From: CAVWXT01 sp963759115
GTDB lineage: Bacteria > Planctomycetota > Planctomycetia > Pirellulales > Thermoguttaceae
NCBI GenBank assembly: GCA_963759115.1
Contig: CAVWXT010000006.1
Span: forward strand, 434,001 to 498,000
Reading direction: 5' to 3'
Length of the DNA stretch: 64,000 nt
Made by a program: the position numbers and the translations under genes. This document shows, piece by piece, positions 55,301-64,000 of this stretch. Every line of letters begins with the position of its first letter. Positions within the stretch are counted from its first letter, which is position 1. Below the pieces are notes generated by a model that saw nothing but the letters and a program-made list of their open reading frames with translations, was not told the DNA's origin and searched no databases.

Positions 55301-56251
55301 AAGTGGTGCGACATCAAATTGCAGCGGCTGTGGCGGTGCGGCTGCCGCGGGAACGTGGCCAGCGTGTTGATCGAGAAGCCGGCCCGCGGCGATTTCCGGC
55401 CGATCATCGACGGCGGCTACAGTCTGCAATACAGCCCCTTGATGGAGTACCGCGAGGGCCAGGGCCTGGTGATGTTCTGTCAAATGGACGTGAGCGGACG
55501 GACCGAGACCGATCCGGCGGCCGAACAACTGGCCCAAAACTTGATCGCCTATGTCTCGCAGTGGAAGCCCGCCGCGAGCCGGCAAGCGGTGTATGCGGGC
55601 GATCCCGCCGGCAAGAGCCACCTGGAAAAGGCCGGCGTTTCTGCCGCTGCGTACGGGGGCGGAAAGCTTTCGGCCGACGCGGTGCTGATCGTCGGACCCG
55701 GCGGCGGACAAGAACTGTCGGCTAACGCCGCGGCGATTCGCGACTGGCTTGCGGCGGGCGGACGCCTGCTGGCGATCGGCCTCGATCAGGCCGAAGCCCG
55801 CGAATTGGTGCCCGGCGTGACCATGAAAAAGGCCGAGCACATCGCCGCCTGCTTCGAGCCGTTTGGCACGGCCTCGCCGTTGGCGGGCGTCGGAGCGGCC
55901 GACGTTCACAACCGCGCCCCGAAGGAGTTCTCGCTCGTCTCCGGCGGGGCCACGGTCGTCGGCGACGGCGTGCTGGCCGCCACTGAGAACGGCAACGTCG
56001 TTTTCTGTCAACTCGTGCCCTGGCAGTGCGATTACAGCAAGGCGAAGCACAACGTCAAGCAGACGTTCCGCCGCAGCTCGTTCTTGCTGACGCGATTGTT
56101 GGCCAACCTGGGCGTGGAAGAGGCCACGCCGCTGCTGGCTCGCTTCCCTAGCCCGGTGGATGTCGGGAAGACCGAGAAACGTTGGTCGGACGGCCTGTAT
56201 CTCGACCAACCCGAGGAATGGGACAACCCGTACCGCGCCTTCCGCTGGTAA
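52355..56251 (+). CDS. giant secreted GH2-like glycoside hydrolase, atypical active site
   Basis: 1298 aa; signal peptide MRSRWLVAVATVLNVVLAGQ. N-terminal sugar-binding jelly roll (WGYFKVPGSWPGITDY, VNVAWYQREIVVPREWAGRR), Ig-like linker, then a TIM barrel (FLSSVPLDNALVG, INMVYTHNYSSDPG). The position of the GH2 acid/base (family form WSLGNE) reads VVFYSTSHNTGYHG near residue 462, with no Glu; the candidate nucleophile is Glu in PVFTCEYGTPF near 554. A C-terminal GATase-like domain (YDVVIVGKAAMTPDGPG) and a second one (ADAVLIVGPGGGQ) follow. Intact over 3.9 kb. Likely in polysaccharide breakdown, with unusual or lost chemistry. Confidence 0.85.
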   Translation: MRSRWLVAVATVLNVVLAGQSGTCEEPSAVALPAGVRAVWDMGKAYRETTPTRERICINGLWRWQPAAPKSDAPPTANWGYFKVPGSWPGITDYQEHDSQTVYAHPSWKGERIGGVNVAWYQREIVVPREWAGRRIVLSTEYLNSRAAVYVDGKRIGEMVFPAGEVDLTAACPAGSKHVLSLQVAAVSRRGAAQLSYDNPTGKTNSSIKRRGLCGDVYLVGTPAGARIADVKVDPSVRKGEITFDTGLQDLAAGAQYVLQTVITEKGRKVAEFTSKPFAAGELKGGRIKVTDKWKAEKLWDIHTPQNTYEAAVSLLAADKKVLDSAVAVRFGFREMWIEGRDLYLNGTRIFLSSVPLDNALVGATMACYDGAKESLLRLKATGINMVYTHNYSSDPGAHVSFAEILQAADDVGMLVSMTQPHFSRYNWRDVDAEQKNGYAQLAEFYVRVVENHPSVVFYSTSHNTGYHGDMDPEMIDGTTDPRTGTSRDRANWALRAQAIINRLDPTRIVYHHAAGNVGPMHTVNFYPNMVPIQEMDDWFEHWATVGVKPVFTCEYGTPFTWDWSLYRGLYKGRQEWGNAVVPWEYCNAEWNAQFVGDRAFNILDAEKENLRWEAKQFRDGKVWHRWDYPNKLGTEKLTDAYPVFAEYFTSNWRAFRTWNMSANSPWELSHLLILRDGVDKGRKQLKVDWENLQRPGLSPDYLGERYERFDMAFERSDWIATEAAQALVRNNLPLLAYIGGKPARFTSKDHNFLAGETVEKQLIVINNCRETVECGCTWSLGVSPAISGQKTVKVATGQQERIPLRFELPAGLASGRYDIKATVKFSNGETQKDSSAIHVLPLPAAATPTAKIALWDPKGETGKLLESLSVKCQPVAADADLAGYDVVIVGKAAMTPDGPGPNVAAVRNGLKVIVFEQAAKTLEQRFGFRVDEYGLRNAFNRMTDHPALIGLNVQNLRDWRGEATLLKPRLDREGMHAIDTLKWCDIKLQRLWRCGCRGNVASVLIEKPARGDFRPIIDGGYSLQYSPLMEYREGQGLVMFCQMDVSGRTETDPAAEQLAQNLIAYVSQWKPAASRQAVYAGDPAGKSHLEKAGVSAAAYGGGKLSADAVLIVGPGGGQELSANAAAIRDWLAAGGRLLAIGLDQAEARELVPGVTMKKAEHIAACFEPFGTASPLAGVGAADVHNRAPKEFSLVSGGATVVGDGVLAATENGNVVFCQLVPWQCDYSKAKHNVKQTFRRSSFLLTRLLANLGVEEATPLLARFPSPVDVGKTEKRWSDGLYLDQPEEWDNPYRAFRW

Positions 56252-56320
56252 GGAAATCGGATGTTGCGGAGTGGAAGGGACGCCGTCTTGTCATGACGCA
56301 CAATTCGGGGCGCGGCTGTT

Positions 56321-56503
56321 CGTTCCGTAGGGACTTTCGACAATAGCCCAGCAGTTCACTGCTGGGGAGACAGATGACATAGAGCGTATTGCAAGTCCCG
56401 TAGGGACGATCGAAGGCGTTAGTCGAGTTTCATTTTCAATCGTCCCTCCGGGACGAGATGGGTTATTTGCTCTTCTACAACCCAGCGATAAATCGCTGGG
56501 CTA
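56321..56503. repeat. palindromic repeat family E, two inverted copies; intron target
   Basis: One copy (CCGTAGGGACTTTCGACAAT then AGCCCAGCAGTTCACTGCTG) spans 56326-56375; a second in opposite orientation (GTCCCTCCGGGACG ... ACCCAGCGATAAATCGCTGG) spans 56442-56503. The second copy is cut by the group II intron and resumes at 58427 (TTGTCGAATGCCCCTACGG). Confidence 0.8.
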
Positions 56504-58426
56504 GTGCGTCTCTGAAAACGTTTGATCGGTGGGGTGCGAGTCCCCACCAGGTTTGCGTTACAAACCTGTAACCGAAAGTAACCGCGTCTCCGCGAGGAGG
56601 GGTGGGAAGCAACCGGAGGTGAATGACCAGTCCGTAGGATAACGAACCTGATTCGGCCAAGCCTGTCGGGGAGCCTGCTAGCCAATGGCGAACCTCCGAC
56701 CGCGTGACGGCGTTCCCTCCGATCCGTCCAGATCTGCCCGGGGGATAGACGCGGCGGCCCATCCGGCTGAGGTAACGTGCGAAAGCCGTGATGGGGAGAT
56801 GGCAACACGGTGGTTGAGGACGGAATGGTCGGAAGGTCAAACGTCGTAAGGAGAGAGACCTGGAAGGAAGCAGGACGGAGTTCATTGTCCCTGATAAGGA
56901 TAGGAAGAACCGGCCGTCCAGGAGTCAGAGCACCCATAGTAGCGACGAAACCGGGTAACGCCGGGGGAGCGAAGGGGTGCAGGAAGATGGATGCGTGATG
57001 TCCGAGCCACGGGAAAGAAATCATCCCCCGGTGACAGTGCCGTTCGCGGCTACTCCCGCCGGAGAGCCTCCGTCGATTCGCGACTGGGCGAACCCGTGTG
57101 TCTGGACGGACCGCATGTTGGCGACACTCGAACAAGGAGTGCGAGGAGGAAGATGGCACACGCTGATCGACAAGGTGTACGCGCCGCTGAACCTGTTTGC
57201 CGCCCGCAGCCATGTGATCGGCAACCGGGGAGCAGCGGGGGTGGACCATCAATCGGTCGAGGGCTTTCAGGCCAATGGCCAGAAAGAACTGGACAGGCTG
57301 CACGAGGCACTGCGAACCAATGCGTATCGTCCGCAGGCCGTGCGGCGAGTCTGGATTCCGAAACCGGGCAGCAAGGAGCAGCGGCCGTTGGGGGTTCCGA
57401 CCGTGCGTGACCGCGTGGTGCAAACCGCGCTGTTGCACGTGCTGGAACCGATCTTCGACGCCACGTTTTCGCAAGCCAGTTACGGGTTTCGACACGGACG
57501 AGGGTGTCATCACGCCCTGGAACGGGTCGAGGAACTGCTCGACGCTGGTCGCGTCTACGTGGTGGACGCGGACCTCAAGAGTTACTTTGACACGATCTCG
57601 AAGCCACGGCTGATGGCGCAACTGCGCGAGAAGGTGTCGGACAGCCGGGTGTTGCGTTTGGTGGAGATGTTCCTGGAGCAAGGCGTGATGGACAACCTGC
57701 GGGAGTGGACGCCCGAAACGGGCACGCCCCAAGGAGCAGTCCTCTCGCCCCTTCTGGCCAACATCTACCTCAACCCGCTGGACCACGTGCTGGACGACGC
57801 CGGTTTCGCGCTGGTCCGTTATGCAGACGACTTCGTGATCTTGTGCAAGACTCGCGAGGAGGCGGAAGCGGCCTTGGCGATGGTGCAACGTTGGGTCAAC
57901 GAAAACGAGTTGACCCTGCATCCGACCAAAACCAAGATCGTGGACGCCCGCATCGAGGGTTTCGATTTTCTGGGCTATCGCTTCCGCGGCGACTTGCGTG
58001 TGCCGCGGCAAAAGAGCCTGCGGAAACTCAAGGAGGCGGTCCGCGCGAAGACCAAGCGCACGAACGGGCATGACCTGCCCTTCACGTGTGCTCGACTGAC
58101 GCGGCAACTTCGCGGCTGGTTCATCTACTTTCGCCATTGTCGCGGGTCGGTTTTCCGCCAACTGGACGGCTGGATTCGTGGTCGGCTGCGTAGCATGTTG
58201 CGGCGGCGACAGAAACGGCGCGGACGGGGCCGCGGAAGGGACCAGCAGCGTTGGCCCAATCGCTTCTTCGACGAGCAAGGGCTGTATTCCCTGCAAACCG
58301 CCCATGTCTGTTTCGCTCAACCCTTTCGGAGGTAACACCATCAACTGGAGAGCCGGATGCGGGAAATCCGCCAGTCCGGTTCGGAGGGAGGGGGGCCGCA
58401 ACCCAATGCGGCCTCCCTACCTCTAT
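56504..58426 (+). mobile_element. group II intron with full-length reverse transcriptase
   Basis: The 5' end GTGCGTCTCTG (56504) and 3' end CCTACCTCTAT (58426) are fixed by the interrupted repeat: removing the interval restores GGGCTA-TTGTCGAA, the same order as in the intact repeat at 56335-56350. Core elements include GTAACCGAAAGTAACCGCG, GTTCATTGTCCCTGATAAGG and the domain V hairpin AGCCGGATGCGGGAAATCCG ... CCGGTTCGGAGGGAG (58351-58390). Insertion 3 nt after a stem-loop resembles the target choice of bacterial class C introns. The encoded protein (56998-58335) extends to the edge of domain V. Confidence 0.93.
56998..58335 (+). CDS. ltrA: group II intron reverse transcriptase/maturase
   Basis: 445 aa from ATG 56998 (MSEPRERNHPPVTV). 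RT motifs: RVWIPKPGSKEQRPLGVPTV, ASYGFRHGRGCHHAL, VDADLKSYFDTI, GTPQGAVLSPLLANIYL and the catalytic LVRYADDFVIL. A maturase X domain follows (IEGFDFLGYRFRGDL, FTCARLTRQLRGWFIYF) with a basic tail (RRRQKRRGRGRGRD). There is no HNH endonuclease, as expected for class C-like introns. It stabilises intron folding and copies the intron during retrohoming. Intact. Confidence 0.96.
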   Translation: MSEPRERNHPPVTVPFAATPAGEPPSIRDWANPCVWTDRMLATLEQGVRGGRWHTLIDKVYAPLNLFAARSHVIGNRGAAGVDHQSVEGFQANGQKELDRLHEALRTNAYRPQAVRRVWIPKPGSKEQRPLGVPTVRDRVVQTALLHVLEPIFDATFSQASYGFRHGRGCHHALERVEELLDAGRVYVVDADLKSYFDTISKPRLMAQLREKVSDSRVLRLVEMFLEQGVMDNLREWTPETGTPQGAVLSPLLANIYLNPLDHVLDDAGFALVRYADDFVILCKTREEAEAALAMVQRWVNENELTLHPTKTKIVDARIEGFDFLGYRFRGDLRVPRQKSLRKLKEAVRAKTKRTNGHDLPFTCARLTRQLRGWFIYFRHCRGSVFRQLDGWIRGRLRSMLRRRQKRRGRGRGRDQQRWPNRFFDEQGLYSLQTAHVCFAQPFRR

Positions 58427-58532
58427 TTGTCGAATGCCCCTACGGGGCAGATCGCATCGCGCCGTTAATGACTCGTGTGCAACAACGAGGGGACGCTACC
58501 CTGGCTTCGTCTCGAAGATTCGCTGGTCTGCC

Positions 58533-61068
58533 ATGGTCGAACGAAACCTGACTGAACCGACAAGCGCGTCCACACTGCCTCGGCTCCTGCCCCTGCTGCT
58601 GGCGCTGTTCGTCGGCAGCGGTTGTGCCGCGCTGATCTACGAAATCGTTTGGTTCCAGTTGCTGCAACTGGTGATCGGTTCGTCCGCGGTGTCGCTGGGC
58701 GTGTTGCTGGGAACCTTCATGGGCGGGATGTGCCTGGGGAGCGTCGCGTTGCCGCGGCTGATTTCCCGGCGGCGCCATCCCTTGCGCGTCTATGCGTTGT
58801 TGGAGTTGGGGACGGCGGCCGCCGGCGTTCTCGTGTTGTTCGGCATGCCCTGCGTCGATCAACTCTATACGACCCACGTCGGGCACGGCCTGGCCGGAAT
58901 TCTGTTGCGTGGAGTGGTCTGCGCGGTGTGCCTGCTGCCGCCGACCTTGCTCATGGGGGCAACCCTGCCGGCGGTCGCCCGCTGGATCGAGGCCACGCCG
59001 CAGGGGGTATCGTGGCTGGGCTTCTTCTATGGCGGAAATATTGCCGGGGCCGTGTTCGGTTGTCTGTTGGCGGGGTTCTATCTGTTGCGAGTTTACGACA
59101 TGGCCACCGCGACCTATGTCGCCGTGGCGATCGACGGGACCGTCGCCTTGATCGCGCTGGCGGTGGCAAGCTTCACGCCGCACGGCGACCGCCCGCACGA
59201 GGCAACGCAGGGTCTCGTTCCGCGTTCGGCGGCGTTCTGGTCGGTACACGTGACGATCGCTTTGTCCGGGCTGTGCGCCCTGGGCGCCGAAGTGATCTGG
59301 ACTCGCTTGTTGTCGCTGATGCTGGGGGCCACGGTCTACACGTTTTCCATCATTCTGGCCGTGTTCTTGACGGGGCTGGGAGTCGGCAGCAGCGTGGGGT
59401 CCTACCTGTCGCGTCGGGCAGCGCAGCCGCGGACGGCCCTGGGCACGTGCCAAATGCTGCTGGCCGCCGCGATTGCCTGGGCGGCGTACATGCTGGCCAA
59501 TTCCCTGCCGTATTGGCCGATCGACCCCATGTTGTCCGTGAGTCCGTGGTACGATTTCCAACTCGACCTGATGCGCTGCGTCTGGGCCGTCTTCCCGGCG
59601 GCTTGCCTGTGGGGCGCCAGCTTTCCGTTGGCGTTGGCGTCGGTTGCCTCCCGCGAACAAGACCCGGGACGATTGGTGGCGGGGGTCTACGCGGCGAATA
59701 CCGTAGGCGCGGTCATTGGCGCGGTTGCGTGCAGCATGGTTCTGATTCCCTGGTTGGGGACCCAGCAGACGCAGCGGGTGCTTATCGGGCTGTCGACATT
59801 GGCCGCGCTGCTGATGCTCGCGCCGCGAGTCTGGCCGTTTCGGGCAAGAGTCGCGTCTGGCGCTGCGTCCCGCAGGCCTTGGCTAGGGATCGGCGGCACG
59901 GCGTCGCTGGTCGTCTCCGTCGGCCTGACGGCCTTGTTGGCCCGGAGCGTGTCGGAGATTCCTGCGGGGCTGGTGGCCTTCGGCCGCAGCCTGCCGAGCA
60001 TGAGGACGTCGGCCGAGATCATCTACGTGGGCGAAGGGATGAACGCCTCGATCGCCGTTTCGGAGGCCGCCATGGGCGACCGCTGCTTCCACATCAGCGG
60101 CAAAGTGGAGGCCTCGACCCTGCCCCAAGACATGCGGCTGCAGCGGATGCTCGGACACCTGCCCGCCCTGCTCCATCCGAAACCGCGTTCGGTGCTGATC
60201 GTGGGATGTGGAGCGGGCGTGACGGCCGGCTCCTTCGTGCTGTACCCCGACGTCGAGAGAATCGTCATCTGCGAAATCGAACCGCTGGTGCCGCCGGTCG
60301 CGGCGTTCTATTTCGACGGGGCGAATAACGGCGTGCTCGACGACCCTCGCGTGGAAGTGGTCTATGACGACGCCCGGCATTACATCCGCACGACACAGGA
60401 AACCTTCGACATCATCACGTCCGACCCGATTCATCCCTGGGTGAAAGGCTCGGCCGTGCTGTACACGGCGGAATATTTCGAACTCTGCAGGCAGCACCTG
60501 AATCCGCACGGATTGATCACCCAGTGGGTACCGCTCTACGAAAGCACTCCGGACGCGGTCAAGAGTGAGATCGCCACCTTCTTCGACGCCTTTCCGAATG
60601 GAACCGCATGGGGGAACCGCGACAACGGGCGCGGATACGACCTCGTCCTTCTGGGGCTGCCCGAGGGCGCCACGATCAATCTGGACGACGTGCAAGGGCG
60701 GTTGGCCCAGCCCGATTACGCCGACGTGGCGGCGGCGTTGAAAGAGGTCGGCTTCGACGGATTCCTGAGCCTCTTCAAGACCTATGCCGGGCGCACGTCG
60801 GACCTGAAGCCCTGGTTGGGCCAGGCGGAAATCAACCGGGACCGGAATCTGCGGCTGCAATATCTCGCGGGGATGGGGCTGAATAACAGGCTGGGCAATC
60901 TCCATTTACGAGCAGATGTTGGGCGACCAGAAGTTTCCCGAGGATCTGTTTCGTGGGCTCGAAGATGCGCATCGCGGCGCTACGCTTCGTGTTGACCCCT
61001 CACCCTGCGGACCATTGAGCAGTTCTCTTCTCTGCGGGCCACCAATGGACATTGATCGACGCTCATGA
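58533..61068 (+). CDS. fused multi-helix membrane / spermidine-synthase-like protein, frameshift near the end
   Basis: About 844 aa from ATG 58533 (MVERNLTEPTSASTLPRLLP). The first 500 residues contain about 13-14 hydrophobic helices, opening with LLALFVGSGCAALIYEIVWF, the standard start of this fusion family. The C-terminal Rossmann methyltransferase-like domain has SVLIVGCGAGVTAGSFVLYP, VEVVYDDARHYIRTT and ITSDPIHPWVKGSA, which parallels the spermidine-synthase active site D-x-S-D. Substrate unknown. A shift near 60885 moves the frame to ISIYEQMLGDQKFPEDLFRG with a stop at 61066-61068. Confidence 0.87.
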
Positions 61069-61455
61069 GAACGATCAGCGAGAATCAGTGGGGATTAGGG
61101 TTCCCCTTCTTGTCCGCGCGGTAACCGGGAAGGGGAATTTGGCGGGCTGTTTCTTTGCAGCGTTCCGGGGAAAGCAAGTCTGTCTTTGTCCCCATCTACC
61201 TGCGTTTCTTGCCGTCTCCATCCACTATGAGAACGCAAACGATACCCCCTGTTGGACAGATAAATTGGGGCTATTCTAGCCAAATTGGTGTGGATATTCG
61301 TTTTGTGTTGACGCGGTTGTAGCGGCTAGACAGAATATGTACACCGGAACAACTAGGCGGTCGTCCGACCGATCCGTGTAAGCCTGCGCGCTGCACGGGC
61401 TTGGTCTGTGTACGGACGATGCCTCGGCCCAGCCTGCCAATGGAGCACTATCACC
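61069..61455. other. 387-bp intergenic region, no gene seen
   Basis: Lower GC than neighbours in its second half (GGTGTGGATATTCGTTTTGTGTTGACGC around 61290-61315), where TTGTGT/TTGACG-type hexamers could belong to a promoter of the LEPR protein. No convincing ORF. Confidence 0.4.
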
Positions 61456-64000
61456 GTGCCAAGCCTCTCTCGCCATCCCTTTTCCAGTTCGCGTCGCCAA
61501 TCAAACATTCTAGGGTCGACAAGTGCGGCAGCCGTTGGGGAACCGCGGCGGCGCAAGCTGCCTGGCCGATCGTTGCGTTTCGAACCGCTGGAGGATCGGC
61601 AGTTGCTGTCGGTCGGCGTCAGCGGCATGGTTTGGCAAGACCTGAATCATGACGGCATTCGGGTGCAGGTGAGCCGGCCGTGGCGGGAGCGGTCGTCCAG
61701 ATCTACTCGTCGACCGACACCACCATCGGCAACGCCGACGACGTGCTGCGCGGCACCGCCATTGCCGACTCCACCGGGCACTATGCATTCACCGGCGTGC
61801 CGCAAGGGCTGAACTACTACGAGATATTCCGCACGCCCGTCGGCTACACCTTCACGACCCAAAAGGCCGGCAGCGATCGGACGGTAGACAGCGATCCCAC
61901 CTCCGCTGGCGTAACCGATGTATTCACCGTCCCGGCCGGTCAGACCGACTCCACCCGCGACGCGGGCCTTCTGGCGCCGCCCCGGTTTTTGGCTGGGCGC
62001 AGAATCTCGCCAACGTGAACAGTTACTACAGCGGCAGCACTCCGTCCTACGCCAGCCTGGTGGCCACCGACGCTTCCGGGAACGTCTACGTGGCCGGCAC
62101 CATGGACGGCACGTCGGACTTCGACAATGGCCCGGGCACCTACAACGTAACCGTCAGTGGACCGGGCACGTTCGTGGCCAAGTACACGTCCGCCGGGGCG
62201 CTTGTGTGGGCCAAGGGCTTCACCGGCTTCTGGAATGCCCCGGACGCGATTGCGGTTGGGGCTGACGGCAGCGTCTACACCACCGGCGCGTTCGGGGGCA
62301 CGACCGACTTTGATCCCGGCTCCGGCGTGGCCAATCTCAGCCCCCACACCTACCAAGATGCGTTTGTCTCCAAGCTGGACTCGGCCGGCAACTTCGTTTG
62401 GGCCAAGGCGCTCGGCGGCACCTCCGGCGCGGAAGGCTTCGGTATTGCCGTGGCCTCCGACGGGAGCGTCTATACGACGGGCCAGTTCGACGGAACGGTG
62501 GACTTCGATCCCGGCTCCGCCAAGTACAACCTGACCGCCCCCGCCGGCCAGGAAGAGGCGTACGTTTCCAAGCTGACTTCCGCCGGCAGTTTCGTCTGGG
62601 CCAATGCCTTCGCCGCCAGCAGTTCCACCACCAGCACGGGAATTGCCGTGGGCGCCGACGGCAGCGTCTACACCACCGGCGATTTCTCCGACACGGCCGA
62701 CTTCGATCCGGGCTCGGGCACGTTCAATCTCACGAGTGCGGGCGCTGAGGATGCCTACGTTTCCAAGCTGACTTCCGCGGGGGCCTTCGTCTGGGCAAAG
62801 CAATTCGGCGGGTCCGGTTACGACGATGCCTATGGCATTGCCGTGGCGTCTGACGGGAGCATCTATGCGGCCGGCCGTTTCGAGGACGGCTGCAATTTTG
62901 ATCCCGGCGCGACCAACTTGACGCTCCCCAGCGCCGGCGCGGGAGACATCTTCGTGGCCAAGCTCACCTCGGCGGGCGGCTTTGTTTGGGCGAAGGGGAT
63001 CGGCGGCTCGGGCGATGATTGGGGACAGGGCGTTGCCGTTGGACCCAACGGGAATGTGTACCTCACCGGGGAGTTCCAGGGTACGGTCGATTTCGATCCC
63101 GGCACGGGCGTTGCCAATCTCACAAGCGCCGGCAGCGAAGGCAGTTTCGTTGCCAGGTTGGACTCAGCGGGCAACTTCCTCTGGGCCGGGGCCACCGGTT
63201 CGCCCGCCACCGATCCCTACGGACGCATCGACAACCTGTCCCAGAGCCTCGCCGTGGCCTACGATGGCGCCGTCTACACCATCGGCCAGTTCGAGGGCAC
63301 GGGGGACTTCGATCCCGGGACGGGCACGTTCAACCTCACGGGCACGTTGGCCAGCGGCAACAACGGCTTCCTGGCCAAGGTTTCCAGCCCGATCGCCCCG
63401 ATCGTGACGTTGGCGGCGCCGGCCTGGACCAACGTCAGCAAGCCCTCGGTGACGATGACCGCCACGGAAACTAGTCCCGGCATCGCCAACGGCACGACGG
63501 CGTATCTCGACGTGGACCTCAACAACGACGGCGACTTCACCGATGCGGGCGAGACGGGCTACCTCACCGCGACCGTGACCAATGGCACGGCCACGTTCAC
63601 GCCGACGGCGTCGCTGCCGGATGGCACCTACCATCTCCGCGCCCGAGTCAGCGACGTGGCGGGCACCGTGGGGGCGAGCGCCGTTTCCACGATGGTCGTG
63701 GCCACGGCGCCGCCGACGGTCACCCTGACTCCCGCCCGCGGCGATGGAAGCGGTGCCCCTGACCAACGTGCTGGTGGCCCGTTTTGGCGTGTTCGGCACC
63801 GGCAACTACTCGGCCACGATCACCTGGGGCGACGGCACGACGCCGACGACCGTCACCACTACGGTCGGTTCCTCCGGCTATATCGCCCAGCACGACCCGA
63901 CCGATTTGGGCCAGGGTTTCGACGTCTTCGCCTCGCACACCTACGCCGACGAGCTCAGCAACGCGACGTTCAGCGTGCAGGTGACCGACGGCACGACGAC
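61456..64000 (+). CDS. giant secreted LEPR/SdrD-B/beta-propeller protein, 3' end beyond window, several frameshifts
   Basis: Start uncertain (GTG 61456, VPSLSRHPFSSSRR, or ATG 61408). The export motif is FEPLEDRQLLSVG. It is followed by an SdrD B-like domain (GVSGMVWQDLNHDGI, then YSSTDTTIGNADDVLRG after a shift near 61675). From 61988 the frame changes again to eight or so repeats of about 53 residues with consensus DGSVYTTGxFxGTxDFDPGSG and AYVSKLTSAGxFVWAK, an SBBP-type propeller. Ig-like (LAAPAWTNVSKPSVTMTATE) and PKD-like (NYSATITWGDGTTPTT) domains follow, with another shift near 63735. Probably a cell-surface adhesin. Confidence 0.85.

Overview
The window looks like a chromosomal piece of a high-GC member of the Planctomycetota (Pirellulales-like). 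The evidence is two very large secreted proteins carrying the planctomycete N-terminal LEPR/LEDR-xLLS motif, a calpain-type secreted protease, several TAT- or Sec-exported glycan-degradation proteins, and many small palindromic repeat families. No rRNA, tRNA or CRISPR array was seen.

Layout. 1-5.2 kb: a transposase cut by the window edge, then a three-layer nest of insertions (an IS4-family element containing an ISL3-family MITE and a full ISL3-family IS), each with visible target duplications. 5.2-13.7 kb: core genes (lspA, dksA-like, thrC, dapB, nadD) interspersed with two defence-like genes (an OLD-type ATPase/TOPRIM protein and a zinc-ribbon/TIR-like protein) and an IS30 copy that splits a small conserved gene. 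13.9-21.9 kb: a phosphate locus: cytoplasmic histidine kinase, pstS, pstC, pstA, two antitoxin-like small genes with a PIN-toxin stub, two different pstB genes, and a phoR-like kinase. The two PstB proteins have complementary degeneracies that predict a heterodimeric ATPase with one catalytic site. 21.9-25.7 kb: a NUDIX gene and a recR tail abut a rearranged RAYT element; then rpoN and an intact RAYT element. 25.9-34.9 kb: calpain-like protease, HEAT-repeat protein, DisA_N-like protein, an ORF-less group II intron and small secreted proteins. 35.3-47.4 kb: glycan metabolism (heparinase II/III-type lyase, GH27, Gfo/Idh/MocA) mixed with an ISNCY-like element, a second IS30 copy and broken genes. 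47.7-52.1 kb: membrane-protein genes, including a compact winged-helix regulator module with a shared 15-bp palindromic operator. 52.4-64 kb: a 1298-aa GH2-like protein, a complete group II intron with its reverse transcriptase, a fused membrane/spermidine-synthase-like protein, and the start of a giant LEPR/beta-propeller protein that runs off the window.

Caveat. At least twenty single-base frameshifts interrupt otherwise well-conserved proteins, including essential ones (thrC three times, the phoR-like kinase four times, pstB2, rpoN-adjacent genes). That density is better explained by residual sequencing or assembly indels, or by a metagenome-derived consensus, than by real pseudogenes. Where the protein is conserved on both sides of the shift I list the gene as one CDS and state the break.
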